Shown: positions 16,568 through 26,746, counted from the first letter of the stretch. The stretch: DNA of 34,275 nt from Thiotrichaceae bacterium (GCA_016745055.1 JADGDF010000028.1:1-34275), one strand, 5' to 3'. A program made the numbers and translations. Notes: generated by a model from the sequence alone, not told the origin.

Positions 16568-17278
16568 CTAGTTTTGAGATTTTGAGGATGTCATTTCTTT
16601 TACAAATTGTTCATAAGAATCAAAAGTCCCAATATCTATAAAATACCCAACAGTTTGATAACTGGCAATATGGCCTAAAAAATTTGGAAATATTTCTGTT
16701 TCAAGTGAAATTTTTTGTTGAGTTGGTATTTTTTGTAAAATAGTTTTATCCATCAAATAGCACCCAGCATTAATTAAACCATTTTTGGAATTTGCTTGTT
16801 TTTCCATAAAGTCAATAACTATATTTTGCAAATCTAAGTTTACTGTACCATAGCGTTGACAGTCCACTAATTGTTTCAACACCATTAAAATAGGTTGCTG
16901 CTGTTGTTCATAGGCATTGACACATGCCATTAAATCAACTTCTAAGTAAGTATCTCCATTAAATACGAAAAATATATCATTGAGGTAATTTTCAGCATTT
17001 TTGATAGCACCGCCTGTGCCTAATAGTTCTGTTTCAATCGCATAATCAATACGCACTCCCCATTTTTGCCCATTACCAAAATAGTTCATAATTTTTTCAT
17101 ATTTGTATCCAACACAAAGCACAAAATGGGTGATATTTTGAGTAATCAAATAGTCAATTTGTAAGGCTAAAAAAGGTTGATTATTCACAAGCACCATGGG
17201 TTTTGGAATGTCATTTGTTAATGGTCTTAGCCTTGTGCCCAAACCGCCTGCCAAAATAATACATTGATTAATATCCAT
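16568..17278 (-). CDS. Sugar-1-phosphate nucleotidyltransferase, HddC-like
   Basis: The product has 236 residues. The N-terminus ILAGGLGTRLRPLTNDIPKP is the nucleotidyltransferase signature with the catalytic Lys (K26), and FVFNGDTYLEVD (D109) binds metal. The later GLINAGCYLMDKTIL and KISLETEIFP resemble HddC, D-glycero-alpha-D-manno-heptose-1-phosphate guanylyltransferase, and related short transferases that lack a C-terminal beta-helix. The product is an NDP-sugar for surface glycans. The exact sugar cannot be fixed from sequence, because MurNAc-1-phosphate or mannose-1-phosphate enzymes have the same motifs. AGGA lies 6 bases before the ATG. No heptose partners adjoin. It follows the MFS gene by 85 bp in the same direction. 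Confidence 0.85.
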   Translation of the reverse strand: MDINQCIILAGGLGTRLRPLTNDIPKPMVLVNNQPFLALQIDYLITQNITHFVLCVGYKYEKIMNYFGNGQKWGVRIDYAIETELLGTGGAIKNAENYLNDIFFVFNGDTYLEVDLMACVNAYEQQQQPILMVLKQLVDCQRYGTVNLDLQNIVIDFMEKQANSKNGLINAGCYLMDKTILQKIPTQQKISLETEIFPNFLGHIASYQTVGYFIDIGTFDSYEQFVKEMTSSKSQN

Positions 17279-17363
17279 TTTTTTCCTCTATGAAACTTAA
17301 CGAGTGGTTTTTATTTTAGCTGCCAATATTAAAAGTTGGGTTAAGTCCAACTAAATTTAGTAG

Positions 17364-18518
17364 CTAATGAGAATTGTTATATGGGTTACTAACCCATTGC
17401 CAACTAATCCAAGTTGCAACAAGACACTCTAAAAATGCCAGAAAATAAGAAAATTCAGCCCCCATACTTTCCCAAGTATAACCACTAATCAAGCTGCCCA
17501 TGGCTGCTCCTGCTCCAAAACTTACACTATTATATAATGCTTGGCCTCGTCCTCTTAATTTACCCGTAAAATATTGATGGATAAATCGAATGGCGACACT
17601 GTGGTATAAACCAAAACTGACTGCATGTAACAATTGTGCCAATAATAAAATAATAAACCATTGATAGAAAAAACCTATCATTAACCAGCGTAACCCCGTT
17701 AATACAAAACTAGTAATCAATAAGTTTCTTAAACTAAAATGTGCTAACAAACGGTGCATGACTAAAAAGACAATAACCTCAGCAATAACCCCCAAGGCAA
17801 TTAACTGGCCTGTTACATTTAATGTATAGCCATACTCTTTTAAGTGAATAACATAAAAAATATAGTAAGTTGTATGACTTGCTTGATTTAAGAAGCAAAC
17901 AAGTAATAAGGCAATGACTTCTGGTCGTTTTAATACCGAACCCAGCGATACATCTATTTCTTGAACAATTTTGTTTTTGGGTTCAACAATGAGAAAACTG
18001 CTGATTAATATACCTACGAATAATACAGCAACTGTGATGGGTAATAGTTCAACAGAATAGTTTTCAAGTAACCAACCCAAAGCCATGACTGCAATAATAA
18101 ATCCTATTGATCCCCATAAGCGAATATGATTATAACGTTCTGGTTGTGTTTCCAAATAGATAAAAGTCATGGCTTCCATTTGTGGTAAGGCTGCGTTCCA
18201 AAAAAAGCTGAAAGTCACTAAAACCAACATTATCCAACCATAACTGTTGCCTAAAAATATACCACAAAATCCAATCAGAGCACCAACTGCTCCCAAACGT
18301 ACAAAAAAGATATGTTTACCCGTGTGATCTGCTAACCATCCCCATATATTTGGCGCAATAATGCGTGTTAAGGAAATAATCGCAATGAATTCTCCAATCG
18401 TTTGTGCATCAAAATTGAGATGTTGCAAATAAAGGGGGAAATAGGGAAGTAATGCCCCTAAGCTACTAAAATAGAATAGATAAAATAAAGATAAACGCCA
18501 ATAGGGAATTGCTATCAT
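17364..18518 (-). CDS. MFS transporter, HcaT/MFS_1-like
   Basis: The product has 384 residues with about 12 hydrophobic segments. It starts YWRLSLFYLFYFSSLGALLP and has LADHTGKHIFFVRLGAVGAL in the conserved loop between helices 2 and 3. IRLWGSIGFIIAVMALGWLL and RGRGQALYNSVSFGAGAAMG are typical of the HcaT (3-phenylpropionate transporter) group. Many members of this group have no known substrate, so no substrate is assigned. No Shine-Dalgarno is evident before the ATG. It may be co-transcribed with the nucleotidyltransferase gene. Confidence 0.88.
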   Translation of the reverse strand: MIAIPYWRLSLFYLFYFSSLGALLPYFPLYLQHLNFDAQTIGEFIAIISLTRIIAPNIWGWLADHTGKHIFFVRLGAVGALIGFCGIFLGNSYGWIMLVLVTFSFFWNAALPQMEAMTFIYLETQPERYNHIRLWGSIGFIIAVMALGWLLENYSVELLPITVAVLFVGILISSFLIVEPKNKIVQEIDVSLGSVLKRPEVIALLLVCFLNQASHTTYYIFYVIHLKEYGYTLNVTGQLIALGVIAEVIVFLVMHRLLAHFSLRNLLITSFVLTGLRWLMIGFFYQWFIILLLAQLLHAVSFGLYHSVAIRFIHQYFTGKLRGRGQALYNSVSFGAGAAMGSLISGYTWESMGAEFSYFLAFLECLVATWISWQWVSNPYNNSH

Positions 18519-18761
18519 TTTGGCATTGTAGCAATCGCTTTGCTAAAAAAGAAGTTTTTTAGTACGACTCAAGGAAGTATTTATATTATTTAATATATAT
18601 GTTTAATAATTTTATGGCTAATGATGATTTGAGTACGCAATTTTCACGTAGTTTAGATTTATTAAAATAACTAATATCTAAGAAAGTAATGAACATCATT
18701 GTTAAATTTACGCTATCCTTTAAAATATGTATTTATTATCTAAATTAGGAGTGTTATTCAA

Positions 18762-19169
18762 ATGCTAGTTAGTCATCGTGGTTTTACTTTGATGGAAATG
18801 CTCATTGTCATGGCTATTGTTGGGATGTTGGTGGCGATGGTAGGGCCTACTATTATGAACCAATTTTCAAATACCCAACCAAAAGCAGCAAGAGCACAAA
18901 TGGGAATGATAGAAACATCTTTAGCTGCTCATCGCTTAGATACTTCATCTTATCCTAGCAGTTTGGATGGATTAATCAAGAATTCTACCAACAAACCTTC
19001 TTGGAAAGGTGCTTATATTAAACCTTCTCAATTACTTGATCCCTGGGGAGAAAAATTCAAATATAAAAGTCCAGGTAGTAACGGTCGTGATTTTGATTTG
19101 TATTCTCTTGGGGCTGATAAAAAAGATGGAGGAGAAGGTAACAACGCAGATTTAAAAAACTGGGAGTAA
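18762..19169 (+). CDS. Type II secretion GspG-like major pseudopilin (orphan)
   Basis: The product has 135 residues. The short leader MLVSHRG is followed by FTLMEMLIVMAIVGMLVAM, the class III prepilin motif with Glu at +5 and an N-terminal hydrophobic helix. The globular end has the GspG features YPSSLDGLI, LLDPWGEKFKYKSPGSNGRD and FDLYSLGADKKDGGEG, the last part forming the calcium site in characterised GspG. AGGAG lies about 9 bases before the ATG. No other gsp genes adjoin. It may serve a type II system encoded elsewhere. Confidence 0.92.
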   Translation: MLVSHRGFTLMEMLIVMAIVGMLVAMVGPTIMNQFSNTQPKAARAQMGMIETSLAAHRLDTSSYPSSLDGLIKNSTNKPSWKGAYIKPSQLLDPWGEKFKYKSPGSNGRDFDLYSLGADKKDGGEGNNADLKNWE

Positions 19170-19303
19170 ATTTAAAACTCAACACGCATTAACATTATGC
19201 AAGAGCAGGTTACAAATCTGTTCCCACCTAGACATCTGTTGTGAATAATGCACTTCACGTCATTTAGGAGTAGGAATTAAATAACATCCATCAGTTTTCA
19301 ATC

Positions 19304-19336
19304 AGATCTGGCAGGTTTTAAAAACCTGCCAGGTCT
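19304..19336. repeat. 33-bp palindromic repeat, copy A (intergenic)
   Basis: AGATCTGGCAGGTTTT pairs with AAAACCTGCCAGGTCT around a central A. One base (T for C at position 4) departs from the other two copies. It lies about 135 bp after gspG and is followed by TGTT rather than a long T run. Confidence 0.9.
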
Positions 19337-19507
19337 TGTTTATGATTTTATTTAGTTCCCGTTCCTTAATTACATCCTACAAATTTTACTTAACCAACAG
19401 GCTTTGCCTCTTCATGTATCACACACAGAGGTAGTTTTAAAGCAAGGTCACAAGCTAACAAAATTGTATTTGCATTCATTCACATTACTCAGTAATATAA
19501 CGCTATT

Positions 19508-19532
19508 GGTTTATACCACCTTGGTATAAACC
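19508..19532. repeat. Perfect 10-bp stem hairpin
   Basis: GGTTTATACC and GGTATAAACC are separated by a 5-base loop. The arms could belong to the subterminal palindrome of a decayed IS200/IS605-type element or to a stand-alone repeat. Neither is proven. Confidence 0.55.
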
Positions 19533-19906
19533 TAACGCTTTAGGCATCTTCTTTTGATACATTTGGTTCACGTATTTTTGAACCTAATATCAATAGAAGG
19601 GAGACAATGTGTTGGTGTTGTGAGCAAGCCTGTTATAATAGGAAGCCTAATTCACTGGTCGACGTTTCCACCTGAACCCTTGCGGTTCAAAACGAACAAC
19701 TGAACGTATTGGAAGATAGATGCCTTCCCTTTCTGCTATGTAATTTATTCTAACTGCGCATTTTAGGGCTTCTATCAAGCTCAACATCACCAACAAAGCT
19801 ACGGACTAACTCCTAATACGAAAGGTTTGTAGGCACAGACGCCGGTCTGCCCCTACTTATTTAACTAAACGATTAGAACGGGTAAGACTGTCTAAAAATT
19901 ACTTGC

Positions 19907-21187
19907 TTAATATTGAAACTCAGATAAATAATTAACTAATTCGTCCCAAGAGAGGTTTAATTGTTCCTTAGTTTGAGTTTGTTCGGTTTGACGCAAGAAT
20001 TTTAAGCCAACTTGCTGTTTATTCATCTCATCTTCACCTAAAATCATAGCAAACTGAGCACCACTTTTATCCGCCCGTTTGAATTGAGATTTAAAGCTAC
20101 CGCCCCCACAATTCATTTCTAATCTTAGTTGAGGCAAAGCATTGCGCAAAAACTCTGAGATTCTTAAACCGTAACTAATGGTATTGTCTCCCACCATAGT
20201 GATATAAATGTGTGGATTTTGGACTGATGGTGTTTTTTGATATTGTTCAAGCAAAGCAATTAAACGTTCAATCCCCATCGCAAAACCAATGGCTGGCGTT
20301 GCTCGTCCGCCAATCTGTTCAACTAATCCATCGTATCTGCCCCCAGCACAGACAGTTCCTTGCGAACCCAGCTCGGTTGTCATCCATTCAAATACGGTTC
20401 GATTGTAATAATCCAAACCTCTGACTAAACGTGGATTGATTTTGTAGTCAATATCCAATGCTGCTAACAAGGATTTTAAGGTTTCAAAGTGTGCTTGCGA
20501 CACTTCATCCAAATAATCTAATAAAACAGGTGCTCCCTGAATAACTGTCTGCATATCAGGATTTTTACTGTCCAAAATCCGTAATGGATTACTTTGTAAA
20601 CGACGTTGACTATCTTCATCAAGTGAATGTTGGCTTAAATAATTGACCAATGCTTCACGATAAGTCTTTCTTGCCTCAATTGAACCTAGAGAATTTAATT
20701 GTAGAACAATATTTTTAAGCCCTAATTGCTGCCAAAAACGTGCAGTCATCGCAATAATTTCAGCATCTATATCCGGCGTGGTAACCCCATAAACTTCTGC
20801 ACCAATTTGGTAAAATTGGCGATAACGCCCTTTTTGGGGTCTTTCATGACGAAACATGGGTCCTTTATACCATAAACGGTGGATTTGTTTTTGAAACAAG
20901 CCATTTTCAATCCCAGCCCGTACACAACTTGCGGTACCTTCAGGACGCAGCGTTAAACTGTCGCCATTTCTATCGGCAAAGGTATACATTTCTTTTTCGA
21001 CAATATCGGTCACTTCACCAATGGAACGAGCAAATAATTCGGTTTTTTCCACTAAGGGCGGACGAATTTCTTGGTAGGCATAGCTTTCTAAAATATGGCG
21101 AATGGTATCTTCTAAATGGTGCCAATAAGGCATTTGCGCAGGCAGAATATCTTTCATCCCGCGAACTGCTTGAATTGTTTTGGACAT
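19907..21187 (-). CDS. hisS: Histidyl-tRNA synthetase
   Basis: The product has 426 residues when started at ATG 21187 ([20 protein letters not shown]), which fits the family start. An ATG six codons upstream (21205) is possible. Class II synthetase motifs are clear: [17 protein letters not shown], motif 2 [20 protein letters not shown], the histidine-specific [13 protein letters not shown] and [13 protein letters not shown], and motif 3 [12 protein letters not shown]. The C-terminal anticodon-binding domain covers about the last 95 residues. It charges tRNA-His in the cytoplasm. The gene stands alone here, without the ispG or bamB neighbours common in gammaproteobacteria. Confidence 0.97.
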   Translation of the reverse strand: MSKTIQAVRGMKDILPAQMPYWHHLEDTIRHILESYAYQEIRPPLVEKTELFARSIGEVTDIVEKEMYTFADRNGDSLTLRPEGTASCVRAGIENGLFQKQIHRLWYKGPMFRHERPQKGRYRQFYQIGAEVYGVTTPDIDAEIIAMTARFWQQLGLKNIVLQLNSLGSIEARKTYREALVNYLSQHSLDEDSQRRLQSNPLRILDSKNPDMQTVIQGAPVLLDYLDEVSQAHFETLKSLLAALDIDYKINPRLVRGLDYYNRTVFEWMTTELGSQGTVCAGGRYDGLVEQIGGRATPAIGFAMGIERLIALLEQYQKTPSVQNPHIYITMVGDNTISYGLRISEFLRNALPQLRLEMNCGGGSFKSQFKRADKSGAQFAMILGEDEMNKQQVGLKFLRQTEQTQTKEQLNLSWDELVNYLSEFQY

Positions 21188-21348
21188 GATAGTTAAAGCT
21201 AGCATTTGAATAGAAAACGATTAGTGTAGACTTTACGACATGATGAAATCAACTTGTTTGTTGGGAATCCTTTCCCAATGTTTTGAATGGCTAAACGCTA
21301 GAAATTTTTATAGTATGACTACCCAACACAGTCTCTTTGTATATAAAA

Positions 21349-23016
21349 CTACATCGGTAAATGTACATCAAATGTGGATCCTTTTCCCAAAATACTGCTG
21401 ACGTGAATTGTCCCGTCCATCACCTGACATAACTGTTTACACAGTGTTAATCCCAAGCCTACACCACCATAACGGCGAGTTGTTGAACTGTCTACTTGGG
21501 TAAATTGATCAAATATCACTTGCAAATGTTCTTCGGCAATACCAATGCCTGTATCTTTAATTTGAAAATGAATACATTTATCATCATGTTCCACATTTAG
21601 GGTGATTTTACCTTTTTCAGTGAATTTTGCTGCATTAATCAATAAATTTTCTAAAATTTGCTGTACTTTACCTGCATCTGTATCAAAAAAATCAATTTTG
21701 TTTGAACAATTGACAATGAGTTGATTATTTCTAAGCAATGGCTGAACCAAGTTTGCTACTTCATTAACGAGTTGAGCAATATTAACTTGTGAAAAGTGTA
21801 GTTCTATTTTTTCTGCCTCTATTTTTGAAATATCTAAAATATCACTAATAATATTTAATAATTGTTCACCTGCTTGTAGAATACTTGTTGTATAACTTTC
21901 TACTTCTTCATATTCGCTAATTTTAGCATCTTCAAGCAGAAGTTCGCTGTAACCAATAATGGCATTTAAAGGCGTACGTAATTCATGGCTCATATTAGCC
22001 AGGAAAACACTTTTTGCTTGATTTGCACGTTCAGCCATTTTTTTTGTATGTTCAGCACTTTCTTTTGCCTGCCGAAGTTCCATTTCAGCTTGCTTTTGGG
22101 TAGTCATATCCATGCATGTGCCCACCATTCTTAGCGGATAATCATGATTATTCCACACCGCGACACCACGCATTAAACACCAGATGTAATGTCCATTTTT
22201 ATGCATTAAACGATGTGTACTTTGGTAGTGATCAATGCCTTTAATTAAATAAGTATTTAAATGGGCCATAACCTCCTCAACATCATTAGGATGAATACGT
22301 TTTTTCCACTCTCCAAATTGTTCTGTAAATGTTTCTTCCACACACCCTAAAATAGCTTTGAAACGAGGTGAAAAATAAACTTGGTTAGCTTCAATATCCC
22401 AGTCCCACACACCATCATTTGCGCCCTTCATTGCAAGTTCAAAAAGTTCTTCACTTTTACGCAAAGCTTCTTTTTGCTCAGAAACACGTAAGTTTAAAGG
22501 ATTTAATGCAACCTGCCGCAAAGTAATCCATAAGCTTGTGCCTAGTACACATAATAATACGGTAAAGATAAGAAGTAGTTTGTAATCAAGATTTGAGAGA
22601 ATTTGATTGATCGAATTTAAATCATACTGAATTTCAATATCAAGATGGTTATGACTATTAATAGGAATACGATTTTGAACTGAAAAAGAGTGAAGCGTTG
22701 GCTGGACGCGTTTGTAATCAACTAATACAAAGCCATTTTTTAATTTTGCAGTGGTCAGTAAAATGTAACGCCGCTTTTCACTCCAATGGGTTAGCACTTC
22801 TCTAATGGTTGCAAAATCTTTTTTGAGAACAGAGTCGTTGATAAATTCACTAATTAAGTTAAGCTCTAAAGTGGCTTGTTTTTGTTCTTTGTCTAACAGT
22901 AAGCTCCGTTGATGGGACGCAATAAGTACGTTTGCAATGACAAAAAAAGTCGACAGCAATATCAAAAAAATTAAAAATAACTTAGTGTGATAATTCAGCT
23001 TCTTGACAACTTTCAT
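21349..23016 (-). CDS. PAS-domain sensor histidine kinase
   Basis: The product has 555 residues. Transmembrane helices at about 13-33 and 146-166 enclose a periplasmic sensor region. A cytoplasmic PAS domain (about 195-305, [17 protein letters not shown]) follows, with a short coiled coil. HisKA has the phospho-acceptor H344 in [20 protein letters not shown]. The HATPase domain has the N box [12 protein letters not shown]1 [12 protein letters not shown] and G2 [13 protein letters not shown]. No receiver domain is fused. AAGGAG lies a few bases before the ATG, inside the upstream PhnD-like gene, which overlaps by about 35 bp. This implies a coupled pair in which the binding protein may sense the ligand for the kinase. 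No response regulator gene adjoins. Confidence 0.93.
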   Translation of the reverse strand: MKVVKKLNYHTKLFLIFLILLSTFFVIANVLIASHQRSLLLDKEQKQATLELNLISEFINDSVLKKDFATIREVLTHWSEKRRYILLTTAKLKNGFVLVDYKRVQPTLHSFSVQNRIPINSHNHLDIEIQYDLNSINQILSNLDYKLLLIFTVLLCVLGTSLWITLRQVALNPLNLRVSEQKEALRKSEELFELAMKGANDGVWDWDIEANQVYFSPRFKAILGCVEETFTEQFGEWKKRIHPNDVEEVMAHLNTYLIKGIDHYQSTHRLMHKNGHYIWCLMRGVAVWNNHDYPLRMVGTCMDMTTQKQAEMELRQAKESAEHTKKMAERANQAKSVFLANMSHELRTPLNAIIGYSELLLEDAKISEYEEVESYTTSILQAGEQLLNIISDILDISKIEAEKIELHFSQVNIAQLVNEVANLVQPLLRNNQLIVNCSNKIDFFDTDAGKVQQILENLLINAAKFTEKGKITLNVEHDDKCIHFQIKDTGIGIAEEHLQVIFDQFTQVDSSTTRRYGGVGLGLTLCKQLCQVMDGTIHVSSILGKGSTFDVHLPM

Positions 23017-23881
23017 TGGATTCTCCTTCTTGAGAATCTAAACACGTAATTACTTTTAAAATTTTACGCAGTTCATCGTAATTTTCATCTTTGGCAACAA
23101 CCAACCCAGTGATTGAACTTTTAATGTTTGTTAATATCTCTGTTTCAAGCTCGTTGAGTGTTAACAAAACAGTTTGTAAATGTTTAGCTTCTTGGGTTGT
23201 TACACGGTTGGTGGCCACAAAAACATGGGTAGCAATTTGCGGTGTCCAAGCAACTGCTTTTAATCCTTGTGCTTCATATTTGTGAAATACGTCTTCTTTG
23301 ACAGCTCCTGCCTCGTATTCTCCCATTAATACACCCAAAGCCACATTTTCATTATGCGTTAGGTGTTGGTATGTTGCTAGTTTAGATAAAGGAATATCTG
23401 CTTTCCATAACACATAACGCGGTACATAATGACTCATGGTAGAGTTTTGCGATCCAAAAGCAAAACGTTTTCCCTGTAAATCAGCCAAGGTTTTAATCGA
23501 ACTTTGGGTGGGGACAAAAATTGCACCACGAAAAGTTGATTTCCCCTTAACTTGAATATTAGCCAGTAAATGTTTTTGTCCATATACTTGGGTCAATTTA
23601 ACATAGGGCACAGGCCCAAAATAAGCGATGTCAACTTTATCTTCACCCACAATTTGGATGTGATTAGTATAACTTTTTGCAATTTCAAGTACAACTGGTT
23701 TACCAAGCTGCTCAGAAAGATAAGCAAGTAAAGGGGTAAAACGTGTCTGCAAATTTTTTGCTGTTAAATATGGATGCACTCCAAATTTTAATAGAGCAGA
23801 AGAAGGTTGCTCATCCTGTGAAAACACGCTGGCCGTGAAAAAAAGACATAGGAGCGCATAGACTGATTTATGAAATTTCAT
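22982..23881 (-). CDS. PhnD-like periplasmic substrate-binding protein
   Basis: The product has 299 residues from ATG 23881. GAGGGG stands 8 bases before it, whereas the alternative ATG at 23887 is too close to that site. A signal peptide ([18 protein letters not shown]) is followed by the PhnD/SsuA-type fold: [53 protein letters not shown] and [20 protein letters not shown]. The family binds phosphonate, phosphite or phosphate for ABC importers. Here there are no PhnC/PhnE genes, and the 3' end overlaps a sensor kinase gene, so a sensory role is likely. The ligand cannot be fixed from sequence. Confidence 0.88.
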   Translation of the reverse strand: MKFHKSVYALLCLFFTASVFSQDEQPSSALLKFGVHPYLTAKNLQTRFTPLLAYLSEQLGKPVVLEIAKSYTNHIQIVGEDKVDIAYFGPVPYVKLTQVYGQKHLLANIQVKGKSTFRGAIFVPTQSSIKTLADLQGKRFAFGSQNSTMSHYVPRYVLWKADIPLSKLATYQHLTHNENVALGVLMGEYEAGAVKEDVFHKYEAQGLKAVAWTPQIATHVFVATNRVTTQEAKHLQTVLLTLNELETEILTNIKSSITGLVVAKDENYDELRKILKVITCLDSQEGESNESCQEAELSH

Positions 23882-23887
23882 AATCAT

Positions 23888-24076
23888 TTCCCCTCATATT
23901 AGTTTTGGGCTAACTAGTCAATGTTAAGTACTATTTAGCAAATTTCAATCCTACTTGCTATGTAAATTTTAAATAAATGTCCTTTTTTAGTAGACCCCCG
24001 TAAAATCCCTACACATCTATAATTACATTGTTCTATACTATAGGATAGATGCGTTCCAAACTCACTTGGAGGAAAC
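23888..24076. promoter_or_regulatory. Divergent promoter region of the PhnD-kinase pair and the TPS exoprotein
   Basis: This 189-bp gap between divergent starts must carry both promoters. A possible -10-like TATACTATA lies near 24032-24040, ahead of the plus-strand gene, with the strong site TTGGAGG before its ATG. No operator could be identified. Confidence 0.4.
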
Positions 24077-26698
24077 ATGTTTAAGCAATTTATTTTATTA
24101 ATTATAGGGATAATTTATGCGGTGTCTTTGTCTGCAGAAGTTACCTTTGATGGTTCGCTTGGCTCACAACTTAGTTTAGAAGGACCTCAGTATGAAATCA
24201 GCGCTGAATTAGGTCAACAACAAGGTAATAATTTGTTTCACAGTTTTGAAAAATTCAACCTATCTGAACAAGAAAGCGCTAATTTTTATGGCCCAGAACA
24301 GATTAGTAATATTATCAGCAGGGTGACAGGAGGAGAATATTCGCACATTGATGGCACAATATACAGTGATATACCTCAAGCTAGTTTCTATTTTATTAAT
24401 CCTGAGGGTATTTTATTTGGGGCAAACGCTTCGATTGATGTGGATGGCGATGTGTATTTAAGTTCCGCTAATACCTTAAGGTTTGCCGATGGCGCTGAAT
24501 TTAATGCTGAAAATATTGACCAAACAATTTTAAGCGTAGCAGAACCCAGTGCTTTTGGATTTCTCGGCGATACACCTTCGCCAGTTAGATTTGATGGTAG
24601 TCAGCTTGGTGTTTACCCTGGAAATACGCTAGCCGTTGTCGGTGGGAATATTACTTTGGACCAAACAACTTTAGGGGCTGAATCAGGTAAAGTAATTTTA
24701 GCCAGTGTTGCAGGCAAGGGAGATGTTATTTTTTCTCCCAAAGATGTTCAGATTGATGCTGCAAAAGGTGATATCAATGCTCAAAACCAATCTCGCATTT
24801 CAGCCAGTGGACAAGAAGGTGGAAAAATCTATATTCGCGCAGGTCAGTTTACCTTAGAAAATACACTTGTTGATGTGGACACCGCTATTGCAACAGGAAA
24901 AGGAATTGATGTTCATGTTGATAGTTTAGACATGAAAACTGGAGGGCGCATTATGAGTAGAACTTTTGGCGAAGGTCGTGGCGGGGATATATCAATCACT
25001 GTCGCCAATCAAGCCAATATAGAAGGTACAAATGCGGGAATTTTTGTGAATGCCCGTGTAGAAGGAGACAGTGGTAATATTCATCTGCAAGCGGATACTC
25101 TACAAGTTAAAAATGGCGCAAGAATTAATGCTGATGCAAGAGGTGCTGGTCGTGGTGGAAATATTAGCCTAAATGTAAATAATGATATGTTTTTGGGAGG
25201 CGAAAACGAAAAAGGTGCCAATAGTTTTATTAGTTCCAGTGCCCGAGGTAATGAAGAAAATGCAGGTGCAGGTGGTGATATGGATATTCAAGCGGGGCAA
25301 CTTACCATCGCTGATGGTGCGCAAATTGGTTCTGTGACGATTGGCATAGGAAACAGTGGCACAACCCATATAAAAGTTAAAAATCAACTTGTGTTGAGGG
25401 GCGAAACCCAAGCGGGTGTATCCAGCGGGTTGTCATCAAATTCAGTTGGGCGTGGAGATGCGGGTCGTATTATTGTAGAAACCAATGATATCACTTTACA
25501 AGACGGAACATCTGTATCTGTCGCCGCAGCAAAAACAGGTCGTGGTGGCAATATTCAAATAACAGCCAATAACCTAAAATTAACAGGTGAAAATAGCCGT
25601 GGCAAGGGCAGTTTAATCAGTGCCAGTACCCATGATAATGCCGTTGATGCTGGACAAGGTGGAGAAATTATTTTACAAACGACCAATATTACTTTGGAAA
25701 ATGGTGGTCAGATAGTCGGGGCAACTTTTGGTGCGGGTCAAGGAGGAACGACTTCAATTCAGGCCAATGGTCAGTTGGCAATCAAAGGACAAGACAGTAG
25801 TGGTTCTCGCAGTGGTGTGTATACTTCTTCTTTAAGCGATGCAACCAATGCAGGTAATGCAGGTGGTGTATCAATTCAAGCAACCCAGTTAAATTTAGAC
25901 GAACAAGCGCGAATCAGTGCTGATAGCCGTGGGGCTGGCATGGGCGGTAATATTGTTGTGCAAGCGAATCAAATGTTGTTAAAAGGACAAAGCAAAATCG
26001 TAGCAGACAGTGAAGGTACTGGCAATGCAGGGCGTATTGCACTTTATGTCAATGAATCATTGACATTGCAAGATAGCCAAGTATTAACTTCAGCCCAATT
26101 TGCAGATGGTGGCAATATGGAATTGCATTCACCAGGTTACATTTATTTAATTAACAGCCAACTCAGTACCAGTGTCAATGAGGAATTTGGTGGTGGCGGA
26201 AATATTAGTTTAAATCCTGAATTTATTGTACTGGATGGTAGTCAAATTTTTGCGAAAGCTAAAAAGGGGGCGGGAGGTAATATTGAAATTACCACGACAG
26301 GCATTTACAGTTTTACGCAAACATCCATTGGAGAAGTGATTAATGCGTCTTCAGAGTTTGGGGTGGATGGTGAAGTAACAATTCAAACACCCGATGAGAG
26401 TGCAGATGAAGGTTTATTAAGCCTTTCGGCAGAATTCTTAGATGCCAGTCGTTTACTACAAGGTTTATGTGATATTGGTATTGACTCAACTAATCATTTT
26501 GTGGTAGTGAACTACGCGGGTAACACCAGCGTACCTGATGATTTGCGTACCAGCGAACCTGTTGTGCTAGCACAAGTGCAATCCGCTATTAATACTGTTC
26601 AAAATCGTAAGCAAGCGACGGCAACTAAATTTGCTAATCGTGCAGGCCAATTATATCAACGTGTTGCTCAATGTAAGAAAACACAAGTAAAAAGTTAA
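24077..26698 (+). CDS. Filamentous-haemagglutinin-like exoprotein with TPS domain (TpsA)
   Basis: The product has 873 residues. A signal peptide ending about SLSAE leads into a TPS (haemagglutination activity) domain of about 130 residues: GNNLFHSFEKFNLSEQESAN, then ISNIISRVTGG, ASFYFINPEGILFGANASID and FADGAEFNAEN. The remainder is Gly/Asn-rich and repetitive, with recurring ARISADSRGAGMGGNI and RGGNISL-like units that predict a long beta-helix. The terminal part has a short Cys pair (GLCDIGID, QCKKTQ). The family is secreted through a TpsB pore by two-partner secretion and usually acts in adhesion or as a toxin carrier. No TpsB gene is in this window. GGAGG precedes the ATG. Confidence 0.92.
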   Translation: MFKQFILLIIGIIYAVSLSAEVTFDGSLGSQLSLEGPQYEISAELGQQQGNNLFHSFEKFNLSEQESANFYGPEQISNIISRVTGGEYSHIDGTIYSDIPQASFYFINPEGILFGANASIDVDGDVYLSSANTLRFADGAEFNAENIDQTILSVAEPSAFGFLGDTPSPVRFDGSQLGVYPGNTLAVVGGNITLDQTTLGAESGKVILASVAGKGDVIFSPKDVQIDAAKGDINAQNQSRISASGQEGGKIYIRAGQFTLENTLVDVDTAIATGKGIDVHVDSLDMKTGGRIMSRTFGEGRGGDISITVANQANIEGTNAGIFVNARVEGDSGNIHLQADTLQVKNGARINADARGAGRGGNISLNVNNDMFLGGENEKGANSFISSSARGNEENAGAGGDMDIQAGQLTIADGAQIGSVTIGIGNSGTTHIKVKNQLVLRGETQAGVSSGLSSNSVGRGDAGRIIVETNDITLQDGTSVSVAAAKTGRGGNIQITANNLKLTGENSRGKGSLISASTHDNAVDAGQGGEIILQTTNITLENGGQIVGATFGAGQGGTTSIQANGQLAIKGQDSSGSRSGVYTSSLSDATNAGNAGGVSIQATQLNLDEQARISADSRGAGMGGNIVVQANQMLLKGQSKIVADSEGTGNAGRIALYVNESLTLQDSQVLTSAQFADGGNMELHSPGYIYLINSQLSTSVNEEFGGGGNISLNPEFIVLDGSQIFAKAKKGAGGNIEITTTGIYSFTQTSIGEVINASSEFGVDGEVTIQTPDESADEGLLSLSAEFLDASRLLQGLCDIGIDSTNHFVVVNYAGNTSVPDDLRTSEPVVLAQVQSAINTVQNRKQATATKFANRAGQLYQRVAQCKKTQVKS

Positions 26699-26708
26699 AG
26701 CTTTCTGA

Positions 26709-26746
26709 GAGTGCAAGATTTATTTTGCAAAACAAGTTTTGCACTC
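26709..26746. terminator. Nested inverted repeats between convergent genes
   Basis: The outer arms GAGTGCAA (26709-26716) and TTGCACTC (26739-26746) enclose an 18-bp inner palindrome TGCAAAACAAGTTTTGCA (26726-26743), so two alternative hairpins compete. It lies between two convergent stops only 88 bp apart and may act as a bidirectional terminator. Similar AAGATAAATTTTGCACTCCT text occurs at about 12,225 and, degenerately, near 30,805. Confidence 0.45.

Larger units (their letters stand above)
19170..19906. other. Long intergenic region with repeats and no supported gene
   Basis: This 737-bp gap holds the 33-bp palindrome (19304-19336) and a perfect hairpin at 19508-19532. The part between about 19,540 and 19,850 shows only frames broken by stops on both strands. 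It looks like decayed mobile DNA, but I could not match it to a family. The hisS terminator must lie close to 19,906, though no clear hairpin with a T run is seen. Confidence 0.6.

Noticed and set aside
18599..18670. 23-codon ORF upstream of gspG
   Set aside because: Too short, no ribosome site, no recognisable sequence.
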